From positions 95,144 to 159,143 of the forward strand of contig MSJI02000499.1 in assembly GCA_001931905.2 (NCBI GenBank): 64,000 nucleotides of DNA, written 5' to 3'. Source of the DNA: Cladosporium sp. IMV 00045. Taxonomy: Eukaryota > Ascomycota > Dothideomycetes > Cladosporiales > Cladosporiaceae. This document shows, in pieces, positions 9,576 through 20,019 of this stretch (position 1 is the stretch's first letter; each line of letters begins with the position of its first letter). The notes beneath the pieces were generated by a model. It searched no databases. It had not been told where the DNA came from and saw only the letters and a list, made by a program, of their open reading frames with translations. A program made the translations under genes and the position numbers.

Positions 9576-10784
9576 TCACGCAATCTTCCTCCCGACATTA
9601 CCCACCCCCTTGCCCACCACACTGACCATAACCTCCCCCTCCTCATCGCCCTCCTTCAACCCCCACCCCGCCATGCCGAAAGTCCTCAAATCCCTCGCGA
9701 GCTGCACGATATTCTCATCCGCCAAAACGTCCCTGCCGACATTGATCCTGCCCACATCCTCACTGCCCATGGCCATCAAAATAAGCGCCGTGGGAGCCGC
9801 AACACCGCCCACGCACCCACCCTGCTCAATGGCTTCCAAAAGGCGGAAGGCGCATTTCCGCCCAATTTCCTCCGGCGTCACGCCGCCCTGCCACGGACTC
9901 GCGGCGTCGGCGGAGTACATGACGTAGTTATTCGTTTCGGCCACGAGGCTCAGGCCGAAGCCCAGGCCCGTCTTGGCTTTGGCGTTGGGGTTGTTCTTTT
10001 CCGGCGCGGGGACGAGGGGAGCGCCGCTCATGTCGCTGAAAATGTATGTATCGGGCACGAACTCGTTCAGCACGCCGCGGGCGGCCTCGATGGAGCGGGC
10101 GTTGTTGGCGCCCGCCACGCCCGTGGCGTAGGCGACGCCGCGGATTTTCTTGACGCTGCCGGCGCTCATGAGGTGGACGGTCTTGGGCAAGCGGACCTGC
10201 TGGTTGAAGACGAGCTGGACTTCTCCGCCGCCGCCTTTGCCGCCCTTGCCCGGGTTGGAGCGCTTCAGCACGCGCACTTCGATTTCGCGCTGGATGCCGA
10301 AGGATTGGAAGACGGGCAGGACGGCGGTGCGCACGGTGTCGACGCTGACGTCGCCGTGCTCGGTGGCGCTGGTGATGACGCCGGGGCCCTTGAAGAGGAC
10401 GTTGACTTGCGCTTTGGCGAAGGGCGCGAGCAGGCAGAGCGGGATGAGGAAGTAGCTGAGGCCTCGCGTGTTGTCCGCGGGCAGCTCGTGGGTGATTACA
10501 CCTCCCGCCGCGCCGTATCCTGCCGCGGAGCCGGCGATCAGGCCCGGTTTGTAGGCGACGGTCGTGCCGGTGTAGGAGAATTCGATTTGCGAGCCGTTGG
10601 TGATGGCGTCGAGGAGGCGGAGGAAGGAGACTTCGTGGGGCGCGAGGCCGGGCGCGGAATGTGACGAGGAGCGGATCTGCGATATGCGGACGGTGCGGCC
10701 GGTGAGGGTTGCGAGGACGAGTCGTTGCGCGAGGTGTTTGGAGCCGGTGAATTTGAGGGCTGGTGGGCCCGAAGGAGCGGCCAT
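9576..10784 (-). CDS. RCL1: rRNA processing protein Rcl1 (RNA cyclase-like)
   Basis: Intronless, 402 aa when started at the ATG at 10784 (context CCACCATGGCC, better than the in-frame ATG 63 nt upstream at 10847). The protein has the RNA 3'-phosphate cyclase fold: LKFTGSKHLAQRLVLATLTG at the N-terminus, then APGLAPHEVSFLRLLDAITN, YKPGLIAGSAAGYG, SYFLIPLCLLAPFAK, KGPGVITSATEHGDVSVDT, and C-terminal SPWQGGVTPEEIGRKCAFRL. The motif around KPGLI is that of Rcl1 and not of true cyclases. In yeast Rcl1 binds Bms1 and acts in the U3 processome at site A2 of the pre-rRNA; it has no cyclase activity. Nucleolar location and role are inferred from the family. Length agrees with fungal Rcl1. The other long frames on this strand are shadows. 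Confidence 0.92.
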   Translation of the reverse strand: MAAPSGPPALKFTGSKHLAQRLVLATLTGRTVRISQIRSSSHSAPGLAPHEVSFLRLLDAITNGSQIEFSYTGTTVAYKPGLIAGSAAGYGAAGGVITHELPADNTRGLSYFLIPLCLLAPFAKAQVNVLFKGPGVITSATEHGDVSVDTVRTAVLPVFQSFGIQREIEVRVLKRSNPGKGGKGGGGEVQLVFNQQVRLPKTVHLMSAGSVKKIRGVAYATGVAGANNARSIEAARGVLNEFVPDTYIFSDMSGAPLVPAPEKNNPNAKAKTGLGFGLSLVAETNNYVMYSADAASPWQGGVTPEEIGRKCAFRLLEAIEQGGCVGGVAAPTALILMAMGSEDVGRINVGRDVLADENIVQLARDLRTFGMAGWGLKEGDEEGEVMVSVVGKGVGNVGRKIA

Positions 10785-11729
10785 GGTGGGTGGTCTTGTG
10801 AGGGTGGCAGTCTGGAGAGGAGGATGATTGTGTTGGGCGCTGTACAATTAGTAGTCCTTGGCCGGCAAGAACGGCGCGCGGGTGAGGTGTGGTATAGCAA
10901 AAGCAGACGACATGTGAAAATAAAGTCCGTCTTAGAAAATTGTCTGGCAGAGTCGCTAGTCTACCCCAGAAAAGGGTCCAAGCTTCCTTCTTCCAGCCCG
11001 CGCTTGCTGCAATAAAGATAGCCCGAAGCCGAACAGAGGGAGTGAAATCATTAAAATCGATCGACAAACTCATGCTCAAGAAACAATGCTGTGTTCGACA
11101 AACCCCTGCAGCACTAAGACGTCCTTTTTACCAAGAGATTCGCAATCGTGCTATTTTAGCTCAGTAATTGCTTGATCTTCCTCTCCTCTTCAAACCCATA
11201 CCTATCATCTTGCCTCTGCGAAGATCCAGAATATGTCACGAGATGTCAACACCAAGCAGCACGTTTCTCAAGAAAATCGTCATTGTGTCATTCTCAGCTA
11301 GCTTTTGTCTGCTCACGAACAGGAAATAAAAGAGAGCAGAATAGAGGAAAAGGCAACATTCCTGCAAGGCAGTTCACTCTGCCTGCTTTCGCCATCCGCA
11401 ACTGTCGGGTATCATCTCGAGTGAAACTCAGCTCGCTCCGAATGTCCTTCCGGTCTTTGCAAAAGGGAATCAGAAAAAAAAAGTCATGTCGCATCCACAT
11501 TCGCACTCGCAAACGCACAAGCAAAGGTGTTTTCTCGTCGCGCGCCCCTCGATCCGGAGTTGTGATCCAGCCGTCCTCTAAGATGAAAGAACGGCGAAAC
11601 ATCTATCTCGCGAGAGATCCTGGCAGACTGGCAAACTGGCAAACTGGAAAGAAATAGAAAGTGCCGCCCATAGTCGCAATTACTCTTGGAGCTGGAGCAT
11701 GAGCAGAGTGGTGGGTGCTGTTGTATCCC
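10785..11729. other. Intergenic region
   Basis: Contains the RCL1 promoter and the 3' flank of the glycine-rich protein gene. Frames of about 100-160 codons near 11170-11660 look random (no family, high Arg/Lys/Ser) and are not called. Confidence 0.5.
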
Positions 11730-12608
11730 CTACCAGCCACCGCCCTGCTGGCCACCTTGGCCGCCCTGGTAGCCACCCTGGCCGTATTGGGCTGTCAAGA
11801 GTTAGCAACGCTCTACTTGGATGTGAGAATTGCATTCGTACCCTGCTCGCCACCATAGCCCCCACCGGGAGCGCCACCGCGCCAGTTCTGACCCCAGCCT
11901 GTAAGTGAATGTTAGCTTTGGTCACGGGTGATGATAAGTGAGTCCCTCGACTTACCGCCACCCTGCGCATAACCGCCACCGCCATAGCCACCCTGGGCTT
12001 GGCCCTGACCTCCCTGGCCCTGGCCGTAGCCGCCTCCATAGCCACCGCGACCTCCGCCGCTGTAGCCGCCTTCCCAAAGTCAGCGTCTCTCACCTAGGAC
12101 ATCAAATCAATCAAACATACCACGTCCACCGCCGAAGCCTCCGCCGCCGCCAGTGCGCTCGGAAGCCTTGTCGACACGAATGGGACGGCCGTCGAACCTG
12201 AAGCATAACTCGTCAGTTGTGGCCATGAGGTGAAGTCGAGGGTGCCTGCGCTCACTCAGTGTTGTTCATCGACTGGATTGCCGCCTCGGCCTCGGAGTCC
12301 TGGGAGAAGCGAACGAAACCGAAGCCACGGCTGCGGCCAGTGTCGCGGTCCTTGACGACGATCTGTGGCTTGTCAGTGATGGTGCGCGGGGGAAGAAAAA
12401 AGGCGGGCGCAACAGGGTTGCACGTACAGCCTCCTGAACCTGACCGAACTCCTCGAACTTGTTGCGCAAGGTCTGGTCGTCAGTGTGCCATGCGAGGCCA
12501 CTGGTGTCGCGTGTTAGCATGCATGCAGCAGGGCGACGGGCGACCACGAGTCTTTCATCGCGCACTGAGTGAAGTTGGGGTATCGCACCCAATGAAGAGC
12601 TTGGACAT
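11730..12608 (-). CDS. Glycine-rich RNA-binding protein (single RRM)
   Basis: Seven exons, complement(11730..11791, 11842..11898, 11956..12069, 12121..12197, 12256..12362, 12428..12500, 12589..12608). They total 510 nt, 169 aa, with every junction in frame. The N-terminus [20 protein letters not shown] contains RNP2. [20 protein letters not shown] contains RNP1, and [14 protein letters not shown] ends the RRM at about residue 80. The rest is Gly/Tyr/Gln rich ([20 protein letters not shown], then [10 protein letters not shown]), ending QQGGGW. Plant GRP7-like and fungal homologues of this size act as RNA chaperones in stress and cold responses; the role here is inferred. Six introns in half a kilobase of coding sequence is very dense. 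Intron 4 uses an AAG acceptor, the least certain junction; the alternative TAG in the same intron would shift the frame. Confidence 0.85.
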
Positions 12609-15412
12609 CTTGTCAAACGGTCGTTTGCAGGTAGAGACCGAAAAGGTTGTAGTGTGTATATAACAGGTGGGGCAATGAGCTGTTTATAGTTGGCGAGTCG
12701 TAGATGATGGAAGTGAAGTTGCCGTTAAGCAAAGAAGGACGAGAGCTGCTGGGAATGTAGGTGTAGGTGTGGGTGATGATGTCGATGTCAATAGAGAGAG
12801 GAAGGTTGTAGGATGAGGATCGAGAAGTAGTGAGGTGGTGGAAGGTAAGGTGAGGCAAGTCAAGACGAGTCGAGATTTAGTCAGTCCGGTGAGAGATCAC
12901 ATGCGCACACGCTATCGCACAAGGGAATCCAGGCGGCAATGCTGGCACGTGGAGCTGCTTTTTAGCTTGAGATGGATGCTGCTGCCAGTAGAGAAGGCGC
13001 GAAGGAGCTGGGGGGCGATTGCTCTGCTCTCGCGCAAACGGTCCAACGGCGGCACTTTCAGAGAGCTGGCTGGCACCAATTGAAAGAGGCACGGATGATG
13101 GCGGGCGTCTTGGTCGCTGCTGGACAATGGCAATTAGGGCGAGTGAGGTCGGCGCCGATGATGAGATGGAGACGAGACACGAGACGAGCGGGCAAATCGA
13201 TCCGACACAAAGGCGCAACAAGCAAATTATTTGTCGCGGAGCCGTGAATGAGCCAAGAGTGAGGCTTTCTCTCGTTCTGACAAGGAAGGTGAAGGGGGAG
13301 GGAGGAAGGAAGATCTAGACGGTGGTTCAAAGGCGGGTCATGTCAAATGTTAATCAGAGCTCACAACAGTCAGCTCCTCCCTTCTGCAACTCTTTCTCCT
13401 CTCTGCCCCTCTGCCCCTCTTTGCCTGTCTCTCTCTCACTCAGCACATGCTTCACACCGCGCGCGCTCTACCCAACCATTCCCTCCCTCCCACCCTACCG
13501 CAGACTGCATGCATGCGCGGGCGAGGCGTCCATGGCAGATACACCCGGCTTCGTCTGTGTTTAGGCAGCCGTTCGGTGGCTTGATGCAGCCCTCGCGGCT
13601 TGCAGATAGCCGTCAGACGCCATCCCGTGCTCGACGGATCATTGACTGCATATCATCCGACTACTGTCAGCGACAATCACAGACGTCGAGCCCGGTAGTC
13701 GATAATTAGCATCGTTCCAACCAACCAAAATGAGCCAACCCTCCGGGGACAGACACCGATCAGGTCGTCGATGTGGGGATTTCGATGAGGCCGGCCTGGC
13801 GGGCGCCGCTTTTCCAACATGCCAAAGTGGAGTCACTCCGCAAGCGAATACCTCCTACAAATATGCCGGCCAGCAACGCGGTGTGAGTGGACCGTCGAGA
13901 CCATCTGCAATCAAAAAAGCTGCCATGCCTCGAGCAAATCACGTCGCGCGACCGCTCTCCATTTTCTCTTTTTCCCTCACGCTCGAAATGCATGTTTAGA
14001 TTGCGCTTGCGTCTCTTAGCCCCCGTTCCCGTGTTCTGTCTGCCATGCGGCCGTGCGGTCGCCGGCGATGGGTCGCCCTGCAACCCCCATCACCTTCTCA
14101 CTACTTTTCTCCCTCCACCGTGTCCCCATCTAGCTCTGCCGCCATTGGCCTAGTCGGCCCTTGGGTCGGCTGCTAGCAGGCGCGACAATTGCATTTGCAT
14201 GCACGCGCGGATGCAGCTGGCCTGTCGCCGTCCCAGCAGAGAGACGAGAAAGAAGAGACCACTCCTGTAGTTCCCTCGCGTGTCGCCGAGAACATATGCA
14301 AGCCGGCCCAAGGCATGGAGAGGGATCACGGTACTGTACAGAAACACCCGCCCTGCTGTGGAGCCGCTGGGGGACTTCTCAGGTGTTTGTCATGAAGGCG
14401 GCAGGATGATCGACCCGGGGGAAGAAGTCACGTCTCCATTCTTTTCCAGATTAAATGTAATCAACCAAAGGGTCCTCGGCGGCCGGTTGAAGGCGCTGCA
14501 CCGCCGTTCTGATGAGATTCACTCGCAAACGGCTGGCTTGAGCGCCAAAAGGCACGCCAAAGGCTACCTTGTTAGGAGAAGCCAGTGGGGCAGCAGCAGT
14601 AGCAGCAGCTCGGACTTCGTACAATATCTTGTACAGTTCTTGTGTCGTTCGAGTGCATGTACTCTTGTACTTGTAGACGCGATATATGTTGGCCGCGGGT
14701 CTCGTCGTCTCGTCGTCATGTGCTGACTACGAGCTTCTATCCTAGGCAATACTTGTTCGAGACTGTATATACCTGTACTTGAGACCAAACATGTGCTTGA
14801 GCTTGCAGTCTTGGAGGAGGCTCCCCACGCCAGAATTATTGATCGACCATCTACTGCATTGTGCATGAAGCGTTGCGGCAGATTAGATGGCGATGATAGG
14901 ACATGGATCAACGCATATCGTGTCGGCCGAACGTCTCACCGGTCTTGCGTCGTCATGATTCAACAGAAAATTGTTGTTGTCAAAGAGCTCTCGTTCAATG
15001 GAAGTCCTTCCAGACCTTAGGTAACAGTCTGCCTTCCTGCGGTGTCACTAAGCCCACAACGCAGGAAGGCGCGATAGTGATCTGACAAAGTCGCTTTCGC
15101 CGCCTCATCTACACGCATGGAACATCCACAACATTCAGAAGTGACCGATCGCAAAAAACAACATGATCCCATTCCTAGTCACAAAGTGAATGCACAATCC
15201 GACCGGGGATGCGATCCGCCTCAGGCGATCTGGGTACTGTACGACACGACCGGAACCTCCCAGGGCGGTGAGAACCCCCAAAAGACTGCAGCCTCGCTGC
15301 TGCAGACCCCAACGGCCAGTGATAGCCCTACTGCGGTCACCCTTGCAACGTGCATCCAGCGACTTGCTACAACCTACTGTACCCCAATGATCTTCGGGAG
15401 AGCTCGGCGGCA
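12609..15412. other. Long gene-free stretch
   Basis: About 2.8 kb. The first few hundred bases should hold the promoter and leader of the divergently placed glycine-rich protein gene. A C/T-rich tract lies at 13376-13445. Several frames of 80-150 codons exist on both strands but none has domain features or matches a neighbouring frame after a splice. I see no tRNA or repeat. Confidence 0.5.
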
Positions 15413-17670
15413 ATGGACATCCAAGGCTGGCTCCTAGGCACCACTGACAGAGCGCTACCTGATCCTTCTGACGGACTCGCGATCCAGACGTCTACATTTC
15501 TCCCACCGGCCTCGGTCGAGCAGAGGTACCATCGCAAACGTCAGCGAGCGACCAGCGACAGCTCGATACTTGCTCCTCGGTGTCTATCGAATGGTAGGAG
15601 CAAGGAAGACCAAGCAGGCCGCGACGTGGGAAAGACCGGGCATCGCCGACATGTGAATCTACCTGTTGTCGCTCGTCCTGACTCAGCGAACCTGCATGAC
15701 CGTTCCCTGTCGACTGTTGAGGCGAAGGTTGTGGCTGATCCTGACAAGCAAGCTCTCGCGAAGCCCTATGAGAAGCGAGCGAGGCACAAAACCAAGGCTG
15801 ATCGCTACGAGCCTAAAGGGAGGAGAGGGGAAGAGAAGAGAGAGCGTGGTGGTCGTGACGACCGCAAGTCAGGACGGAAACGTGATCGGGTTCGTCGTGC
15901 TGGTGATGGCAAACGGACAGAGCCACTCATTCAGGGATTCAAGCTGAAGAATGGGCCGAAGAACAGTCGGCTGACAGTGAGTCTCTTCCTTTGCCTCCCT
16001 GGTCGAACGGAATTGTCTGACCGATGTGTAGCTGAAGCAAGACGTCAGTGCTGGAGTCTTCAAACATGGTCGTGCTTCCGCACAGGTGCAAGGAAGAAAC
16101 GCTGGATGTATGTCACCTCTGAGCTTGTGGGTATCTTGTACTGCCTAACGTCTGAGCAGTGCCTGACCTTGTTTTCAACGAACTGAGGTTCTTGCAAACC
16201 TCCAAAGACCACCAGAACGAACAGCATGCTTTGCGCAACCAGCCAACCCAACACAACGAGAAGCCCGAGAATGACCGCGAGGAGATCTCAGCGTATTTCT
16301 CAAAGCACAGCGACGCAATTCTCTAGACGGGTCGCTGGCGGCTACGCGGAAACCGACAGAGCAAGTCTTTGTACCCAACAGAGATGCCTCTCCTGGTCAG
16401 TCTGAAGCACGACAAGCTGGCAGCAGCCCTCTAATACCAGATAAAAAGCTTCCAGCTGTTCCTTATCTTGGCTTTGGAAGTAAAGGCATGGTCAGTCGAG
16501 CAGTCGTGAGCCTCGTCCTTCGTCATCAGCTAGTTATCTCACGTGGTCGAGTCTGGTGGGTGTTTCCTGTGCAAAGGGGAAGCAAAATCCAGCTTGACAA
16601 GCCATTGGAAGCAGGCCAGTTATCAATGCAGAGAGAATGCACTTGGAAGCCAGTCGTCATCGGCAGGTAGATCATGTGGACATGCTCAACCTGTTGTTGG
16701 TGCGCCTAAGCATACAGGCAGAATTCGTGGCATCAACTCGCCACGCCAGCAAGTAAGAGGCAGCAGCCTCTTCCAAGCGACGAGTTTCTCTCCTGGACGA
16801 GCTCGAAGCGATGTTTCCATGCGTGACGCTCAGCTGGATGGAGCTACATCGCAATCACTGCCGATTGCGCCGCGAAATGCTGTCAAAGAGCGTGGACAGC
16901 TGATGGTGAGATACCAGCATCATCTTCGGGTGCGAAGAGTTTCGATACAGCAGATATCCTGAACATCAAGCAGAGACTTACAGCGCTGGCACAACAATCT
17001 CCGCTGAATGTGAGTGTCGATTGCCACCTGCCGAATGACAAAGAGAATATACATCCGCCTAGCACGTCTTCGACGACCAAAGTACTTCGATCAGCACGAG
17101 AGGCGTTGATGCAAATGATCGAGATACGCTCGCAAAGCCATCGAGACTGATGATGATCAGTTAGATGACTTGCGTGTGAATCTGCTTGAGGTTCCGTTAC
17201 ACGTGGGTACGTTCAATGTGCAGCATTTGCCAAAGCGAATTATGCCTGGAATTGGCGAAAACGATATAGCAGACCATCCGGGTGGTTCTCCCTGGTTGTC
17301 GACAGATCACTATCCTGATCAGAATCACATGGCGGAAAGCCAGCACGCACGGGAGTATAATCATCTCCCTCTGCGAGAGACGCTGGTCACGTATCCTCAA
17401 GGCGCATACCTGGATGGTAGCGCCGCGGAGACTTTCAGAAGGCCAAATCGCATGTACACGCCAGTATTGCACCATGAACGACCAGGCAGATATTCTCCAG
17501 TGACGCATGCAAGACACTTTCAGTGGTCCAGGAGCGGCATGTCCACAAGAAAGACTGCATCCAACAAAGCTTTTGCAGCACATGATGCTCATCTGGACGA
17601 TGGTGTCGTTGCTGATCAGACACTCGAGGATGGTCTTCAGGGTTTCTGGAGACCGCACCGACTGTACTGA
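15413..17670 (+). pseudogene. Basic hypothetical protein, reading frame apparently broken
   Basis: Exon 1 (15413-15976) starts MDIQGWLLGTTDRALPDPSD and is Arg/Lys rich with a KRARHKTKADRYEPKGRR block. Intron 15977-16031 and intron 16108-16159 (branch CTAAC) splice in frame to give RLTLKQDVSAGVFKHGRASA and then GLPDLVFNELRFLQ. This pattern resembles an uncharacterised Pezizomycotina protein family with a conserved KTxxDRYE block. After SAYFSKHSDAIL comes TAG at 16324. Beyond it coding-like sequence continues in other frames: SLAATRKPTEQVFVPNRDAS then PYLGFGSKG near 16333-16487, SASYLTWSSL near 16530, DILNIKQRLTALAQQSPLNV near 16950, and a last open frame at 17170-17670 ending GFWRPHRLY. Single-base shifts near 16320, 16490 and 17130 would be needed. 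If intact up to the TAG, the product would be 268 aa. Decay, sequencing errors or unrecognised introns are all possible. Confidence 0.5.
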
Positions 17671-18162
17671 GTCATGTTCCCGCATGTGGTCCGCCTCCAC
17701 TGTACTGGTGGCAGGATGAGGAGGTGTTGGGATGTCGATAGAAAGCCAAAGATCATACCACGCGTGTAAAGCCATCGAACATCTATATCGCAGTCTGAAT
17801 GTAGTCTTTAATTCCTTCGAAGGGTCCAGTGATGATGTCTCGGCATATCAAGATCTCAACGCACTGACGTGATCTGCTGCCGTAAACCTTGACAGAAGCC
17901 CGCGGCTCCTGACGACAGCCGACGGGCGGCGGAAACAACGAAAAACGGACGGGAGGAAGTGAACAGCGCAAACCATCAGCCTGCCAGCAGAACAGCCCCA
18001 GCAGACCACCTCGCCGCCACATCTCAAGCAGAGACTTTACCTAGGTAACGTGACCCCCTCCTCTGGCAAAGCAACGTCTATTGTATCACCGACCCTCGGC
18101 CTAGAGAGTAGCAATATCGCTGCTATGCTTTCGTAGTAAGTATTAATATTTTGCAACAGCCC
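17671..18162. other. Intergenic region upstream of pyrophosphatase
   Basis: Presumed promoter of the pyrophosphatase gene. An in-frame TAG at 18109-18111 closes the extended frame described for that gene. No other gene seen. Confidence 0.45.
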
Positions 18163-18468
18163 ATGTTCGCCGCGCGCCCGCACACCGCCCATCCCCTGCG
18201 TCCATTGAGACCACTGCTCGCCGCCCCGTTTCACCACACCAACAAGCGACCGGCCGCGTTTGCTGTGACGTTTTCTACGCTGGCGCCGAATTCACCCCCA
18301 CGAGCGACTTCAACGACCCCTCGCTGCCCCACCAGTGCTGCCAACGCCGACAAAATTCCTTCCCAGCGAACGACTACTGCCACCTTTCGCGCGGCGCAGC
18401 TTCACAGTCACTTCTCTTCATCCTCCTCATCCTCTTCTATCCCCAAGAACACAGGACTCACAGCAACA

Positions 18469-19578
18469 ATGGCTCAGACTCTCTCCAACGCCCCGAGCGT
18501 CTTCACCCCCCGCAAGATCGGTGCTCCCCACACCCTCGAGCACCGCATCTACATCGAGAAGGATGGCGTCCCCGTCTCGCCCTTCCACGACATCCCGCTC
18601 TACGCCAACGAGCAGCAGACCGTCCTGAACATGGTCGTCGAGATCCCCCGCTGGACCAACGCTAAGCAGGAGGTGCGTGTCTTGTCTGCAGCCCCAATTC
18701 GCCCCGTTGAGATCTTTGTTTCGGCAGCATCAACAATGACGCAGTCTTGAACCATTGGGTCATCAGCAAAAAATACAACATTCTGTATCATCAGGACTTC
18801 AAGCTGACAAGTCATCCCACTGCAGATCTCCAAGGAGGAGGCCCTCAACCCCATCAAGCAGGACACCAAGAAGGGCAAGCTGCGCTTCGTCCGCAACTGC
18901 TTCCCCCACAAGGGTTACCTCTGGAACTACGGTGCCTTCCCCCAGACCTGGGAGGACCCCAACGTCACCCACCCCGAGACCAAGCAGAACGGCGACAACG
19001 ACCCCCTCGACGTCTGTGAGATCGGCGAGCTCGTCGCCAAGCCCGGTGAGGTCAAGCAGGTCAAGGTCCTCGGCGTGATGGCTCTCCTCGACGAGGGCGA
19101 GACCGACTGGAAGATCATTGTCATCGACGTCAATGACCCTCTGGCCCCGCGCCTCAACGACGTCGAGGACGTCGAGCGCCACCTGCCCGGCCTCCTGCGC
19201 GCCACCAACGAGTGGTTCCGCATCTACAAGATCCCCGATGGAAAGCCCGAGAACCAGTTCGCCTTCTCCGGCGAGTGCAAGAACAAGAAGTACGCCATGG
19301 ACGTCGTCCGCGAGTGCGCCGAGGCTTGGGAGAAGCTCATCACCGGCAAGACCCCCAAGGGTGACATCAGCCTGTAAGTATTACCTGGGAGATTGCAGAA
19401 ATGTCATGAGGGTGTATCAGCGACTAACAAGAATTACAGTGCCAACACCTCTGTCCCCCACAGCAACGACCGCGTCGACCCCGCCTCCCTCAACATCCCC
19501 AAGGGCGAGGAAAAGACCCCCGCCCCCATCGACCCGTCCATTGACAAGTGGTTCTACATCTCCGGTGCCTCTGCTTGA
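18469..19578 (+). CDS. IPP1: Soluble inorganic pyrophosphatase (complete copy)
   Basis: Three exons, join(18469..18672, 18826..19373, 19440..19578), 296 aa. Introns are 153 and 66 nt with CTGAC/CTAAC branches. Family I pyrophosphatase hydrolyses PPi to two phosphates with Mg2+, pulling nucleic-acid and protein synthesis forward. Seen are [52 protein letters not shown], the signature [13 protein letters not shown] with the metal-binding Asp residues, and [18 protein letters not shown]. The ATG at 18469 (AACAATGGC) gives the usual cytosolic length. The frame stays open upstream to 18112, with an ATG at 18163 and an Arg-rich, acid-poor extension of 102 codons (see findings). Strong C-ending codon bias fits high expression. 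The last 334 bp of the gene belong to the duplicated unit, which repeats at 37834. Confidence 0.95.
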
Positions 19579-20019
19579 ATTTCCAAGCCGTCTGCTGTGT
19601 TGTAGTCTCTCGAATGGGATGGCCACGGCAGTATGATGGGAAAGGTATACACGGAAACAAGATGGCGGGGAAACTGTCATTTTGAAAGAAACAGCATGCA
19701 GCATAGATAAAAGCTTGCCAACGAGATTGACGTGTCATAAGAAATTTTTGCTCTTTATGTGTATCATGTTGATATACTCTGTCATGTATAACAATCTCGA
19801 ATGTGAATGTGAACGTCAGGTTCAACAGCCAATAAAGATCACGTGACATCGCGAGTCTCGCGCAGCTGAACGCGACTTACCTCACCCGACTTCACATCCA
19901 CAAAGACCTCCAACTCCAATTCTTGCCAAAAGCGATCTGCCAACTGCCAATTGGTGCACTTGCGCCCGCATGTTCAAACACAAACCTGATTTCTCAAATG
20001 CCACCACGCCGTAATCGAA
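19579..20019. other. Spacer between pyrophosphatase and RTC4 (unit A)
   Basis: 3' flank of one + strand gene and promoter of the next. No gene seen; matches 38177-38631 in unit B. Confidence 0.5.

Noticed and set aside
9928..11079. 383-codon minus-strand frame overlapping RCL1 in another frame
   Set aside because: Arg/Pro-rich shadow of a gene with high third-position GC; RCL1 in the other frame has all family motifs.
13319..13709. Pro/Ser-rich frames near a C/T tract
   Set aside because: Composition follows the pyrimidine tract; no splice partners or domain.
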